Assembly: GCF_006094275.1 (NCBI RefSeq)
Contig: NZ_CP034412.1
Span: 1,054,001 to 1,118,000 of the forward strand
Length of the DNA stretch: 64,000 nucleotides
Source: Glutamicibacter creatinolyticus
GTDB lineage: Bacteria > Actinomycetota > Actinomycetes > Actinomycetales > Micrococcaceae
Direction: 5' to 3'
Shown: piece by piece, positions 24,005 through 32,943 of the stretch
Position numbering within the stretch: the first letter of the stretch is position 1
How the letters are laid out: each line of letters opens with the position of its first letter
Translations under genes and position numbers: made by a program
The notes under the pieces: generated by a model
Told to the model about the DNA's origin: nothing
The model's database searches: none
The model's input: the letters and a program-made list of their open reading frames with translations, nothing else

Positions 24005-25521
24005 TAGAACAGGCCCTTCGGTGCGTTGGCGGCGTCGATGACCCCGGGGGCGGCCAGGATGTTCAGCTGGTCCAGCTCCCCGGTGCCCAGTTCGTCCAGG
24101 CGCTGCACGGCGGCCAGGAAGCGTTCGATCTCCGCCTCCTGGACCAGCCCCTGGGCCAGGGTGCGGAACTTGTGGATGTACTGTTCGCGGGCGAACGGGC
24201 GGGCGCCCAGCGGGTGGGCGTCGGCCACGGCGATCTCATCGGTGATCACGGTGCCGTCGGCCAGGGTGATCTCAACGGACCCGCCGAACGCCTTCTCGGC
24301 GATGTCCAGCGAGTGGTAGCGCCGGGTCCATTCGGGGTCCTCCTCGGTGGTGACCTTCTGCCACAGCTCCACCGTGTCCGGGCGCGCCGCGCGCTGCGGG
24401 GCGTAGGAGTCCACGTGGTGCCAGGCCCCGTCCTGCAGGGCAACGGCGAAGATGTACGGGATCGAGTGGTCCAGGGTTTCGCGCGAGGCGCTCGGGTCGT
24501 ACTTCTGCGGGTCGTTCGCGCCCGAGCCGATCACGTAGTGGGTGTGGTGGCTGGTCTTGATCAGGATCGATGCCACGTTCTTCGGGTCGGTGGCCTCCGG
24601 GTGCTCGCGGTGCAGCTTGCGGGCCAGGTCGATCCACGCCTGGGCCTGGTACTCGGCCGAGTGCTCCTTGGTGTAGGTGTCCAGGATCGCGCGCTTGGCT
24701 TCGCCGGGCTGCGGGAGCGGCACCTCATAGGCGGCGTCGGGCCCGTCCAGCAGCCAGGCGATGACCCCGTCCTCGCCCTCGTAGATCGGCACCGGGGAGG
24801 TCTGTCCGCGCATGGCGCGGTCCGCGGCCTCCACCGCCATCTTCCCGGCGAAGGCCGGGGCGTGCGCCTTCCAGGTGGAGATTTCGCCCTTGCGGGACTG
24901 GCGGGTGGCGGTGGTGGTGTGCAGGCCCTGGCCCACGGCCTGGAAGATCGTCTCCACATTCAGGCCCAGCAGGGTGCCGATGCCGGCGGCGGCCGACGGG
25001 CCCAGGTGGGCGACGTGGTCGATCTTGTGCTTGTGCAGGCAGATCGCCTTGACCAGGTCCACCTGGATTTCATAGCCGGTGGCGATCGCGCGGATCAGGT
25101 CGTGCCCGGAGGCGCCGGTGTGCTGGGCTACGGCCAGGATCGGGGGGATGTTGTCACCCGGGTGCGAGTAGTCAGCGGCCAGGAAGGTGTCGTGGTAGTC
25201 CAGTTCACGCACCGCCACCCCGTTGGCCCAGGCGGCCCATTCGGGGGAGACCTTCTGCTCGATGCCGAACACGGTCGCCCCGGCCCCGCCGTTGGAGGGG
25301 GCGTGGGTCAGCGCCTGGGCGCGGGCGGCGATGATCGGGCCGCGGTTCAGCGAGGCGACGGCGACCGAGGCGTTGTCGATGATCCGGTTGATGATCATCT
25401 CCTTGACCTCGTCGGTGACCTCCACCGGGTCGGCGGCAACCACCGCGATCTTGTGGGCCAGCTGGTCCTCGCGGGCCAGGTTTTCCTCGGAACGGTACAC
25501 ACGCACGGGATGATTAATCAT
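24004..25521 (-). CDS. prpD: 2-methylcitrate dehydratase (MmgE/PrpD family)
   Basis: 505 residues of the iron-independent MmgE/PrpD family, dehydrating 2-methylcitrate to 2-methylaconitate. Recognisable segments: [48 protein letters not shown]. Its start lies inside the last codons of gntR (8-nt overlap) and its stop overlaps prpB, so all genes are one coupled transcript. No separate acnD/prpF is present, as expected for PrpD-type cycles where an aconitase finishes the isomerisation. Confidence 0.95.
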   Translation of the reverse strand: MINHPVRVYRSEENLAREDQLAHKIAVVAADPVEVTDEVKEMIINRIIDNASVAVASLNRGPIIAARAQALTHAPSNGGAGATVFGIEQKVSPEWAAWANGVAVRELDYHDTFLAADYSHPGDNIPPILAVAQHTGASGHDLIRAIATGYEIQVDLVKAICLHKHKIDHVAHLGPSAAAGIGTLLGLNVETIFQAVGQGLHTTTATRQSRKGEISTWKAHAPAFAGKMAVEAADRAMRGQTSPVPIYEGEDGVIAWLLDGPDAAYEVPLPQPGEAKRAILDTYTKEHSAEYQAQAWIDLARKLHREHPEATDPKNVASILIKTSHHTHYVIGSGANDPQKYDPSASRETLDHSIPYIFAVALQDGAWHHVDSYAPQRAARPDTVELWQKVTTEEDPEWTRRYHSLDIAEKAFGGSVEITLADGTVITDEIAVADAHPLGARPFAREQYIHKFRTLAQGLVQEAEIERFLAAVQRLDELGTGELDQLNILAAPGVIDAANAPKGLF

Positions 25522-26191
25522 GGTTGCCTTTCAGCTCGGTTGCATGCTTGATGATGTGGTCAAAACTTTGGTGCAGATGCACGGTGGTGGCCGCCGCGGC
25601 CAGCTCCGCATTGCGGGCCGCGATCGCCCGGGCGATCTGGGCGTGCTCCGCGGCCGAGGCGCGCAGCCGGGCCGGGTGGTCCTTGGCCAGGCGCCGCACC
25701 CGCTGCAGGTGCACCCGCAGGTTGCGCAGCGCCGCGCCCAGGTAGCCGTTGTCCGCGGCCTCATCGCCCAGCTCATCCAGGCGCGCCACCAGCCGGTAGT
25801 ACTCATCGGCGCCGATCCGCTCACCGTCGGGTGGTGGTCCGGAGGGGTCAAACCCGGCGGCGGCCCGCTCAAACTGGTCGGCCAGTTCGGCAAAGGCCGG
25901 GGCCAGCTCGCTGCGGCAGGCCAGGCGCGCGGCCTCGCACTCCAGCACCCGGCGCAGCGTGAACAGGTCATCGAGGTGCTCGACGGAGACCTCGGAAACC
26001 ACGGTGCCGCGCCCGCGCTGCTGCACGGCCAGCCCGTCGGCGACCAGCCGGGCCAGGGCTTCGCGCACCGGGGTGCGCGAGACGCCCAGCCGGGCGGACT
26101 GCTCGACTTCGGCCAGCACAGTGCCCGGACTCATGCGCCATTCAACAATGTCCCGGCGCAGGATCTCGTAGGCTTTTTCGCTGGCTCGCAT
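25514..26191 (-). CDS. GntR-family (FadR subfamily) regulator of the methylcitrate locus
   Basis: N-terminal winged helix ([44 protein letters not shown]) and a C-terminal all-helical FCD-like ligand domain with metal-binding Asp/His positions. I use ATG 26191 ([11 protein letters not shown], 225 residues); the upstream frame to 26221 would run through the operator GTGTATACAC. It is the first gene of the operon, overlapping prpD by 8 nt, and two TGTATACA sites lie in the divergent region to prpE. Likely an autoregulating repressor released by a methylcitrate-cycle metabolite (inferred). Confidence 0.88.
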   Translation of the reverse strand: MRASEKAYEILRRDIVEWRMSPGTVLAEVEQSARLGVSRTPVREALARLVADGLAVQQRGRGTVVSEVSVEHLDDLFTLRRVLECEAARLACRSELAPAFAELADQFERAAAGFDPSGPPPDGERIGADEYYRLVARLDELGDEAADNGYLGAALRNLRVHLQRVRRLAKDHPARLRASAAEHAQIARAIAARNAELAAAATTVHLHQSFDHIIKHATELKGNHD

Positions 26192-26198
26192 GCCCCCA

Positions 26199-26208
26199 GT
26201 GTATACAC
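26199..26208. promoter_or_regulatory. GntR operator 1 (proximal to gntR)
   Basis: GTGTATACAC, a perfect palindrome just upstream of the gntR ATG. TGTATACA fits the FadR-subfamily pattern (GT-N2-AC core). Position suggests autoregulation. Confidence 0.65.
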
Positions 26209-26262
26209 AGATCGGGAACAAGCGGCGAAAGTTCCGGCAATCTTCCGTAAATTTCGGACTTT

Positions 26263-26272
26263 ATGTATACAC
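26263..26272. promoter_or_regulatory. GntR operator 2 (prpE side)
   Basis: ATGTATACAC shares the TGTATACA core with operator 1; the cores are 64 bp apart (26200 and 26264), about six helical turns, which would allow looping. It overlaps the likely -10 region of the prpE promoter. Confidence 0.6.
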
Positions 26273-26433
26273 GACCCTTGAATGTGGGTGAGCTGGATCA
26301 TAGGCTGTAGCCCAAGCGGGGCAGGCGGATGCGGGATCGTCCACCGGGCCCTGCGCTTCAGCGCGGCGGGGAGGTCATCGCCCGGCCGCGCTGAACCAAA
26401 ACCACTGGAAGCACGGGAACCACGGGAACCACC

Positions 26434-26505
26434 GGGCCCACCGGGCCCACCGGAACCGCCGGGCCCACCGGGCCCACCGGAACCGCCGGGCCCACCGGGC
26501 CCATT
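26434..26505 (+). repeat. 27-bp tandem repeat in the prpE leader
   Basis: The unit GGGCCCACC-GGGCCCACC-GGAACCGCC occurs 2.7 times. It lies in the 386-bp gntR-prpE intergenic region, between operator 2 and the prpE ribosome binding site. Read in one frame it would encode collagen-like Gly-Pro-Pro steps, but no ribosome binding site or conserved flank supports a gene. Confidence 0.9.
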
Positions 26506-26577
26506 GGAAGGCAGCCCCCGGCACCGCCCCGCCCCGGCGGGAACCGGCGCCGGGAACACAACACACAAGGAGCACGC

Positions 26578-28485
26578 ATGGCACAGGCATACCGGCAGGC
26601 ATACGCCGCAGCGGTCCAGGACCCCGGGGCGTTCTGGCTCCAGCAGGCCGCGGCCATCGACTGGCGGCACGCCCCGCGCACGGCACTGGATGACTCCCGC
26701 GCCCCGCTGTACTCCTGGTTCCCGGACGGGATGCTGAACCTGACCGTCTCCGCGCTGGACCGGCACGTGGCGGCCGGGCGCGGGGAGGCCGCGGCACTGA
26801 TCTACGACTCGGCGATGCTGGGCACCACCCGGACCTACAGCTACGCGCGGCTGCTGGAGGAGGTCGCCGGCTTCGCCGGGGTGCTCGCCGCCCGCGGGAT
26901 CGGCGTGGGGGACCGGGTGCTGATCTACCTGCCGATGATCCCGCAGGCGGTGATCGCGATGCTGGCCTGCGCCCGGATCGGGGCGATCCACTCGGTGGTC
27001 TTTGGCGGGTTCGCGCCGCGGGAGCTGGCCTCGCGGATCCAGGACGCCACCCCGGTCGCGGTGATCACCGCCAGCGGAGGGATCGAACCCAGCCGCAAGG
27101 TGGAGTACCTGCCGGCGGTGGCCGAGGCGCTGGACCTGGCCCCGGGCAGCGTGCGCGATGTCATCGTCGCCCAGCGTGAGGGCTTCACCCACCAGCTGGC
27201 CGAGTACACCTGGCGCGGGGAAAACTGGCTGGACTGGGACACCCTGGCCGCCGACGCGTCGCCGGCCGAGGCGGTGCCGGTGCCCAGCACCCACCCGCTG
27301 TACGTGCTGTACACCTCGGGCACCACCGGGGCGCCGAAGGGCGTGGTGCGGGACACCGGCGGGTACGCGACCGCGCTGGCGTATTCGATGGGTGCGATCT
27401 TCGACGTGAAGCCCGGGGACGTGATGTTCACCGCCTCCGACGTGGGCTGGGTGGTCGGGCACTCCTACATCGTCTACGCCCCGCTGCTGGCCGGGGCGAC
27501 CACGGTGCTCTACGAGGGCAAGCCGGTGGGCACCCCCGACGCGGGGGTGTTTGGCCGGATCATCGCCCAGCACCGGGTCACCACCATGTTCACCGCCCCC
27601 ACCGCGCTGCGCGCGATCCGCCGGGCGGATCCGGAGGGCGGGCTGCTGACCAGGCACGACCTGTCCAGCCTGCGCGCCCTGTTCGTCGCCGGGGAGCGGC
27701 TGGACCCGGACACCTACCACTATGCGCAGCGGCTGCTGGGCATCCCGGTGGTGGACAACTGGTGGCAGACCGAATCGGGCTGGCCGATCGCCGCGAACCC
27801 GCTGGGGCTGGCGGCCATGGAACGCAAGCCCGGTTCGCCCTCCACCCCGGTGCCCGGGTTCAACGTGCAGATCCGCGACGGGCTGGGCGCGGCGCTGCAG
27901 GCCGGGCAGGAGGGCAACATCCTGATCAAGCTGCCGCTGCCGCCCGGGGCGCTGAGCACCCTGTGGGGCAACGACCAGCGCTTCATCGACACCTACCTGG
28001 CCCAGCAGCCCGGCTACTACCTGACCGGGGACTCGGGGTACATCGATCAGGACGGGTACCTGTTCGTGATGGGGCGCACCGATGACGTGATCAACGTGTC
28101 CGGGCACCGGCTGTCCACCGGGGCGATGGAGCAGGTGCTGGCCAGCCACCCGGCCGTGGCCGAATGCGCGGTCATCGGAGTCAACGACCCGCTCAAGGGC
28201 CAGCGCCCGGTCGGGTACGTGGTGCTCAAGTCCGGGGCGGGGATCGGCGCCGAGCAGCTGCGCGGGGAAGTGGTGGACATGGTGCGCCGGCAGATCGGGC
28301 CGGTCGCGGACTTCCGGGAGGTCAAGATCGTCGCGGCGCTGCCCAAGACCCGCTCGGGCAAGATCCTGCGCAAGACCATGCGCCAGATCGCCGACGGGCA
28401 GGACTACCAGGTGCCCTCCACGATCGAGGACCCGCAGGTCATCCAGGAGCTGATCCCGCTGCTGCGCCCCCAGGGCCCCGCCTGA
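26578..28485 (+). CDS. prpE: Propionyl-CoA synthetase
   Basis: 635-residue acyl-adenylate-forming ligase that activates propionate with ATP and CoA, feeding the methylcitrate cycle. The AMP-binding motif YTSGTTGAPKGVVRDTGGYA is specific for PrpE rather than acetyl-CoA synthetase; WWQTESGW, YYLTGDSGY and the C-terminal acetylation-site motif PKTRSGKILRK are present. ATG 26578 follows AAGGAG (26567-26572). It is divergent from gntR-prpDBC and probably shares its operators. It ends 4 bp from the convergent response regulator gene. Confidence 0.94.
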   Translation: MAQAYRQAYAAAVQDPGAFWLQQAAAIDWRHAPRTALDDSRAPLYSWFPDGMLNLTVSALDRHVAAGRGEAAALIYDSAMLGTTRTYSYARLLEEVAGFAGVLAARGIGVGDRVLIYLPMIPQAVIAMLACARIGAIHSVVFGGFAPRELASRIQDATPVAVITASGGIEPSRKVEYLPAVAEALDLAPGSVRDVIVAQREGFTHQLAEYTWRGENWLDWDTLAADASPAEAVPVPSTHPLYVLYTSGTTGAPKGVVRDTGGYATALAYSMGAIFDVKPGDVMFTASDVGWVVGHSYIVYAPLLAGATTVLYEGKPVGTPDAGVFGRIIAQHRVTTMFTAPTALRAIRRADPEGGLLTRHDLSSLRALFVAGERLDPDTYHYAQRLLGIPVVDNWWQTESGWPIAANPLGLAAMERKPGSPSTPVPGFNVQIRDGLGAALQAGQEGNILIKLPLPPGALSTLWGNDQRFIDTYLAQQPGYYLTGDSGYIDQDGYLFVMGRTDDVINVSGHRLSTGAMEQVLASHPAVAECAVIGVNDPLKGQRPVGYVVLKSGAGIGAEQLRGEVVDMVRRQIGPVADFREVKIVAALPKTRSGKILRKTMRQIADGQDYQVPSTIEDPQVIQELIPLLRPQGPA

Positions 28486-28489
28486 GCGG

Positions 28490-29218
28490 CTAGGCCGAAC
28501 GGTACTCGTATTCGGGCCGGCCGCGGCTGCCGTGGCGCGGCTGCTTGAGCAGCTGGCCGGTGTCGGCCAGGTGCTCCAGGTAGCGCCGGGCGGTCACCCG
28601 GGAAATGCCCAGCGCCGCGGCCAGCTCGGTGGCCGAATAGGCCCGGCCCCGCTGCCCGGCGAGGAACCCGCTGATCTGCTCCAGGGTCTGGCGGATCAGC
28701 CCCTTGGGCAGCTGCTGGGCGCGCTCGCTGGTGCGCAGCGCGGAGAACGCGTGGTCGATGTTCGCCTGGGTCGCCTCCGCCCCGGAGGAGTGCATGCTGG
28801 CCACGAACTGGCGGTGGTTGGCCAGCTTCTCCGCGAACGCCGCGAAGGAAAACGGCTTGATCAGGTACTGGGTGATCCCGCTGGCCACCGCCGAACGCAC
28901 CACCTGCAGGTCGCGCACCGCGGTGATCGCGATGATCCCCACGGTCAGCCCCTGCCCGCGGATCCGGCGGGCGACGTCGATCCCGTGCAGATCCGGCAGC
29001 GTCATGTCCAGCAGCACCAGGTCGTAGGGTTCTGCCGCGTCCCGGGCCTGGGCCAGCAGCGCCAGGGCCTGCTGCCCGTTGCCGGCCACCGCCCCGGTCC
29101 AGTACCCGTCCACCCGGGCGATGAAGTCGCGGTGGGCTGCGGCGGTTTCCGGTTCATCGTCCACCACCAGGACCTTCAGGCCCCGTTCGGCCTGCGGTGC
29201 GCCAGGCGCGCGGTTCAT
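28490..29218 (-). CDS. CitB/DcuR-type response regulator
   Basis: 242 residues. The receiver domain (VLVVDDEPETAAAH, phospho-acceptor Asp in LVLLDMTLPD, Lys in YLIKPF) is followed by a helix-turn-helix domain (ATELAAALGISRVTARRYLEHL) characteristic of the CitT/DpiA/DcuR group. The ATG overlaps the kinase stop as ATGA, so kinase and regulator are coupled. The likely target is the divergent dctA transporter gene, for uptake of C4-dicarboxylates or citrate-like acids. Confidence 0.9.
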   Translation of the reverse strand: MNRAPGAPQAERGLKVLVVDDEPETAAAHRDFIARVDGYWTGAVAGNGQQALALLAQARDAAEPYDLVLLDMTLPDLHGIDVARRIRGQGLTVGIIAITAVRDLQVVRSAVASGITQYLIKPFSFAAFAEKLANHRQFVASMHSSGAEATQANIDHAFSALRTSERAQQLPKGLIRQTLEQISGFLAGQRGRAYSATELAAALGISRVTARRYLEHLADTGQLLKQPRHGSRGRPEYEYRSA

Positions 29219-30954
29219 TGCTCGTCCTTAGTACTCGGTTCGGTGCTCGTTTCGGTGCCCGCGGTGCCCGTGGCGCCGTGGGCGGCGGGCAGCGGCAGGG
29301 TGACGGTGAAGATCGCCCCGGCATCATTATCCACCGTGATGCTCCCGCCCAGGCGCAGCACCGCCTGCTGCACCAGCGCCAGCCCCAGACCGCGCGGCAC
29401 CTGCCCGCCCTTGGTGCTGACCCCGAAGCGCATCAGGTCCTTGAGGAATTCCGGTTCGATGCCCGGCCCGGAGTCCGCGACCGAGATCAGCAGCTCATCG
29501 GGCAGCCCGACCACCTCCACCCAGACCGTGGCGGCGTCGCTGCCCACCGAGACATCCAGCGCGTTATCCAGCAGGTTGCCCACGATCGTGATCAGGTCGG
29601 TCGCCTTGAAGCAGTCCGGCGGCACGGTGCCGGAGGCGGAGATCTCCAAACGCACCCCGCGCTCGTGCGCCTGCGCGGCCTTGGCCACCAGCAGGCTGGA
29701 GAGGTAGGCGTCGTCGATGCTGCCCACCACCAGGTCGGTCAACGCCTGGGAGCCCTGCCGGTCGGCCAGCGCGAAGTCCAGCGCCCGCTGCTCCCGGCCG
29801 TTCTCGATCAGGGTGGCGATCGTGTGCAGCCGGTTGGCGTGTTCGTGGGTCTGGGCGCGCAGCGCGGTGGCGAAGGTCTTCAGCGACTGGATCTCCCCGG
29901 TCATCTCCTGCACCTCGGTCAGGTCCCGCAGCGTGACCACCACGCCGGTGAACGGGGTCGTGGCCAGCCAGCGCAGCGGCAGCATCCGGCGCCGGCGCAA
30001 CAGCTCCGGCTGGGTGGCCCGGGCCGAAACCTTGGAGACCGCGACTACGCTGCTGGCGGTCACGTGGATCTCATCGCGCGCCGAGCGGGCGCTGGAGAGC
30101 AGCTCGCGCAGGCTTTCGGGCACCCCCAGCTGCTCGATCCCAAACCCGTCGGGCGGGGGAGTGGCGGGCAGGCCCAGCAGCCGGGCCGCCTCATCGTTGT
30201 ACAGCACCACCCGTTGGGTGCGGTCCATCAGCAGCAGCCCCTCGCGCACCGAATGCAGCGCGGAGAAGTAGAACGCGTAGAGCCGGCGCATCCCGTGCGG
30301 GCCAAAGCCCAGGGTGGCGCGCTGGATGTACTTGGAGAACCACCAGGAGCTGGCCGCCCCCAGCGCCAGCACCACCGCGCTGGGCCCCAGCAGCTTGGGC
30401 AGCTGGCTGCGGTAGGTGTTCTCCAGGTTCGCCACCGTCACCCCGACCGCCACCCAGCCCAGGGTGCGGCCCTGCTCATCGTTCACCGGGGCGATCGCGC
30501 GCACCGAGGGGCCCAGCGTCCCGGTGAACTGTTCGACGTGGGAGCGCGCCTCGGTGGGGATGGTGCCCAGGTAGGTGCCGCCCAGCTGCCGGGGATCGGG
30601 GTGCGTCAGGCGCACCCCCTCGGGGGTCATGATCGTGATGAAGTCGATGGTGCTGGTCTCCTCCAGCACGCTGGTGGTGAACGGCTGCAGCCGCGTTGCC
30701 GGATCCTTTCCGGCCAGCTCGCTGCGCACGAACGGGTCCCCGGCCAGGGAGAGGGAGACCGTGGTGACCAGGTCACGGCGGTCCTGCAGGATCACCGTGC
30801 GCTGGTGGGCGATGCCGAACCAGGCCAGGGCCAGCACCGCGATGAGCACCAGCAGCATCTGCACCGCGAAGATGCGGGCGGCGAACGTCCACGCGTCGCG
30901 GTTGAGCCGGCGCAGGTCGCCGGCGGCGCGCGGCAGGCCAGGGACAGCGGGCAT
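29215..30954 (-). CDS. CitA/DcuS-type sensor histidine kinase
   Basis: 579 residues from ATG 30954 (MPAVPGLPRAAG), chosen because AGAGG precedes it and because the frame further upstream is only the antisense shadow of dctA. Two membrane helices (about 24-46 and 172-195) enclose an extracytoplasmic PAS-like (PDC) ligand domain containing TIDFITIMTPEGVRLTHPD. A cytoplasmic PAS segment (LMDRTQRVVLYNDEAARLLG), an H-box (RAQTHEHANRLHTI) and a HATPase domain (NLLDNALDVS, DSGPGI, GLGLALV) follow. This architecture senses di- or tricarboxylates in CitA/DcuS. Paired with the response regulator at 28490-29218. Confidence 0.92.
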   Translation of the reverse strand: MPAVPGLPRAAGDLRRLNRDAWTFAARIFAVQMLLVLIAVLALAWFGIAHQRTVILQDRRDLVTTVSLSLAGDPFVRSELAGKDPATRLQPFTTSVLEETSTIDFITIMTPEGVRLTHPDPRQLGGTYLGTIPTEARSHVEQFTGTLGPSVRAIAPVNDEQGRTLGWVAVGVTVANLENTYRSQLPKLLGPSAVVLALGAASSWWFSKYIQRATLGFGPHGMRRLYAFYFSALHSVREGLLLMDRTQRVVLYNDEAARLLGLPATPPPDGFGIEQLGVPESLRELLSSARSARDEIHVTASSVVAVSKVSARATQPELLRRRRMLPLRWLATTPFTGVVVTLRDLTEVQEMTGEIQSLKTFATALRAQTHEHANRLHTIATLIENGREQRALDFALADRQGSQALTDLVVGSIDDAYLSSLLVAKAAQAHERGVRLEISASGTVPPDCFKATDLITIVGNLLDNALDVSVGSDAATVWVEVVGLPDELLISVADSGPGIEPEFLKDLMRFGVSTKGGQVPRGLGLALVQQAVLRLGGSITVDNDAGAIFTVTLPLPAAHGATGTAGTETSTEPSTKDEQ

Positions 30955-31287
30955 GGGCACCTCTTCGTGGGAAAACCGGTCTGTGAACAGATTGCGCCGT
31001 CCGACGGGGCGGATGCAAGACGCCGTGCGCACCGCCACCGCCTCAAGGCCCGCACCCGGGACCCGGTCCCCCGGGGCCGCAGGGTGGGCGGAAAACGCCG
31101 TGCCGCGCGCGCCGCGCGGACCCTGGCCGCCAGCGCCGCGCGGGTTCGCCGGCAAACGTGATGTGAACAATATGAACACAAGGGAGACGGACGTCACTGT
31201 ACCGCGCACCATGGATGTGACGAACTTCCCTCCGCCGGCCACAGTGCCGTGGCGGTGGAGCAAACCCTTGCAGATCCTGGAGTGAAC
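30955..31287. promoter_or_regulatory. Divergent control region between the two-component system and dctA
   Basis: 333 bp without a gene. It contains TGTGAACA (31162-31169) and TGAACACA (31173-31180) as a near inverted pair, plus CTGTGAACAG at 30981-30990 next to the kinase start. These are plausible response-regulator sites; assignment is speculative. Confidence 0.4.
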
Positions 31288-32583
31288 ATGGCTGTCATCG
31301 ACGAAACCCCGCAGGCGCACTCCGCGCCCCCGAAGAAGAAGGACCGCACCCACTGGCTGTACATCATGGTGATCGCCGCCGTGGTGCTGGGTGCCGCCGT
31401 CGGGCTCATCGCCCCGGAGCTGGGCAAGGCGCTCAAGCCGCTGGGCACCGGATTCGTGGCGCTGATCAAGATGATCATCGCCCCGGTGATCTTCTGCACC
31501 ATCGTGCTGGGCATCGGTTCGATCGCCAAGGCCGCGACCGTGGGCAAGGTCGGCGGGCTGGCGATGATCTACTTCCTGGTGATGTCCACGTTCGCGCTGG
31601 CGATCGGGCTGGTGGTGGGCAACATCATCCACCCCGGTGAGGGCCTGGAGCTCAAGCCCTACGACCCGAGCACCGCGGCCGGGGAGAACCCGACCGTCGC
31701 CTTCCTGCTGGGCATGATCCCCGGGGACATCCCGGTGCTGCCCACCCTGGTGCTGGCCATCTTCGTGGGCTTCGCACTGCAGTCCATGGGCAAGAGCGGT
31801 GAGCCGGTGCTCACCGCGATCAAGAACATCCAGCTGGTGGTCTTCCGCATCATGATGATGATCATGTGGGCTGCCCCGATCGGCGCCTTTGGTGCGATCG
31901 CCGCGGTGGTCGGTGCCACCGGGTGGGCCGCGATCGGTTCGATGGCCATCCTGATGGGCGCGTTCTACCTGACCTGCGCGCTGTTCATCGTGGTGATCCT
32001 GGGCAGCATGCTGCGCCTGGTGACCGGGCTGAACATCTTCGCGCTGCTGAAGTACCTGGCCCGCGAGTACCTGCTGATCTTCTCCACCTCCTCCTCCGAA
32101 TCGGCCCTGCCGCGGCTGATCGCCAAGATGGAGCATGCCGGGGTGTCCAAGCCGGTGGTGGGCATCACCGTGCCGACCGGATACTCCTTCAACCTGGACG
32201 GCACCGCCATCTACCTGACCATGTCGGCGTTGTTCATCTCCACCGCGATGGATATGCCGATGAGCCTGGGCCAGCAGATCGGCCTGCTGGTGTTCATGAT
32301 CATCGCCTCCAAGGGCGCCGCCGGGGTCACCGGTGCCGGGCTGGCCACGCTGGCCGCCGGGCTGCAGGCGCACAAGCCCGAACTGCTGGGCGGCATGGGC
32401 GTGATCGTGGGCATCGACAAGTTCATGTCCGAGGCCCGCGCGCTGACCAACTTCACCGGCAACGCCGTGGCCACCTTGCTGATCGGCAAGTGGACCGGCG
32501 AGTTGGACGCGCAGCAGGCCCGCGCAGTGCTCTCGGGCCAGCGTCCGTTCGATGAGCTGAGCCTGAACCCCGACGCCCACTAG
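31288..32583 (+). CDS. dctA: C4-dicarboxylate:cation symporter (DAACS family)
   Basis: 431 residues with eight or more membrane helices. Family motifs: the serine-rich reentrant loop STSSSESALPRL, the NLDGTAIY motif after TGYSF, the second hairpin ASKGAAGVTGAG, and FMSEARALTNFTGNAVAT. It imports succinate, fumarate or malate with protons or sodium. I use ATG 31288 with GGAG at 31279-31282; an in-frame GTG at 31249 adds 13 residues. Regulation by the divergent CitA/DcuS-like system is inferred from position. Confidence 0.93.
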   Translation: MAVIDETPQAHSAPPKKKDRTHWLYIMVIAAVVLGAAVGLIAPELGKALKPLGTGFVALIKMIIAPVIFCTIVLGIGSIAKAATVGKVGGLAMIYFLVMSTFALAIGLVVGNIIHPGEGLELKPYDPSTAAGENPTVAFLLGMIPGDIPVLPTLVLAIFVGFALQSMGKSGEPVLTAIKNIQLVVFRIMMMIMWAAPIGAFGAIAAVVGATGWAAIGSMAILMGAFYLTCALFIVVILGSMLRLVTGLNIFALLKYLAREYLLIFSTSSSESALPRLIAKMEHAGVSKPVVGITVPTGYSFNLDGTAIYLTMSALFISTAMDMPMSLGQQIGLLVFMIIASKGAAGVTGAGLATLAAGLQAHKPELLGGMGVIVGIDKFMSEARALTNFTGNAVATLLIGKWTGELDAQQARAVLSGQRPFDELSLNPDAH

Positions 32584-32651
32584 GGGCAGCGCTGGATGAA
32601 GCCTCCGGCGCCATGGGGACCGGCGCCATGCCGGTGCTCGACGTCACCCGG

Positions 32652-32681
32652 ACAACGCCCCGCCACCCGGCGGGGCGTTGT
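32652..32681 (+). terminator. Terminator of dctA
   Basis: Perfect 13-bp stem ACAACGCCCCGCC (32652-32664) with GGCGGGGCGTTGT (32669-32681), loop ACCC. The 3' arm and tail are duplicated directly downstream (see repeat). Confidence 0.85.
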
Positions 32682-32749
32682 TCCGTTTAACCGGTCCGGC
32701 CACCTGGGCCGGGGCGTTGTTCCGTTTAACCGGTCCGGCCACCTGGGCC
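32672..32749. repeat. 39-bp tandem duplication after the dctA terminator
   Basis: Two copies (32672-32710 and 32711-32749) of a segment starting GGGGCGTTGTTCCGTTTAAC. The first copy includes most of the terminator 3' arm. The rest of 32584-32943 is non-coding and includes the presumed parA promoter side. Confidence 0.92.
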
Positions 32750-32943
32750 GGGTCGTGCAGGGACCGGGGAGGCCGGGCGCGGGTTTGCGGCCGGACTCCC
32801 GCCGCGGCGCCGGGCAGCGCCGCTCTTTGGGATCTTCAGCGTATATACAGCATTTGAGTTAAGGTTCAAGGTCAAGGCTCGCCGTGCAAGAGGGGAAATT
32901 CCCCTAAATGCACCACGTCGGGCGATAACCTGTAGACAAGCAA

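Noticed and set aside
26282-26737. Collagen-like 151-codon frame upstream of prpE
   Set aside because: No ribosome binding site, overlaps prpE out of frame, and the Gly-Pro-Pro run is explained by the 27-bp DNA repeat.
30955-32580. N-terminal extension of the histidine kinase to 1121 residues
   Set aside because: That part is antisense to dctA, has no domain, and a good start with Shine-Dalgarno exists at 30954.
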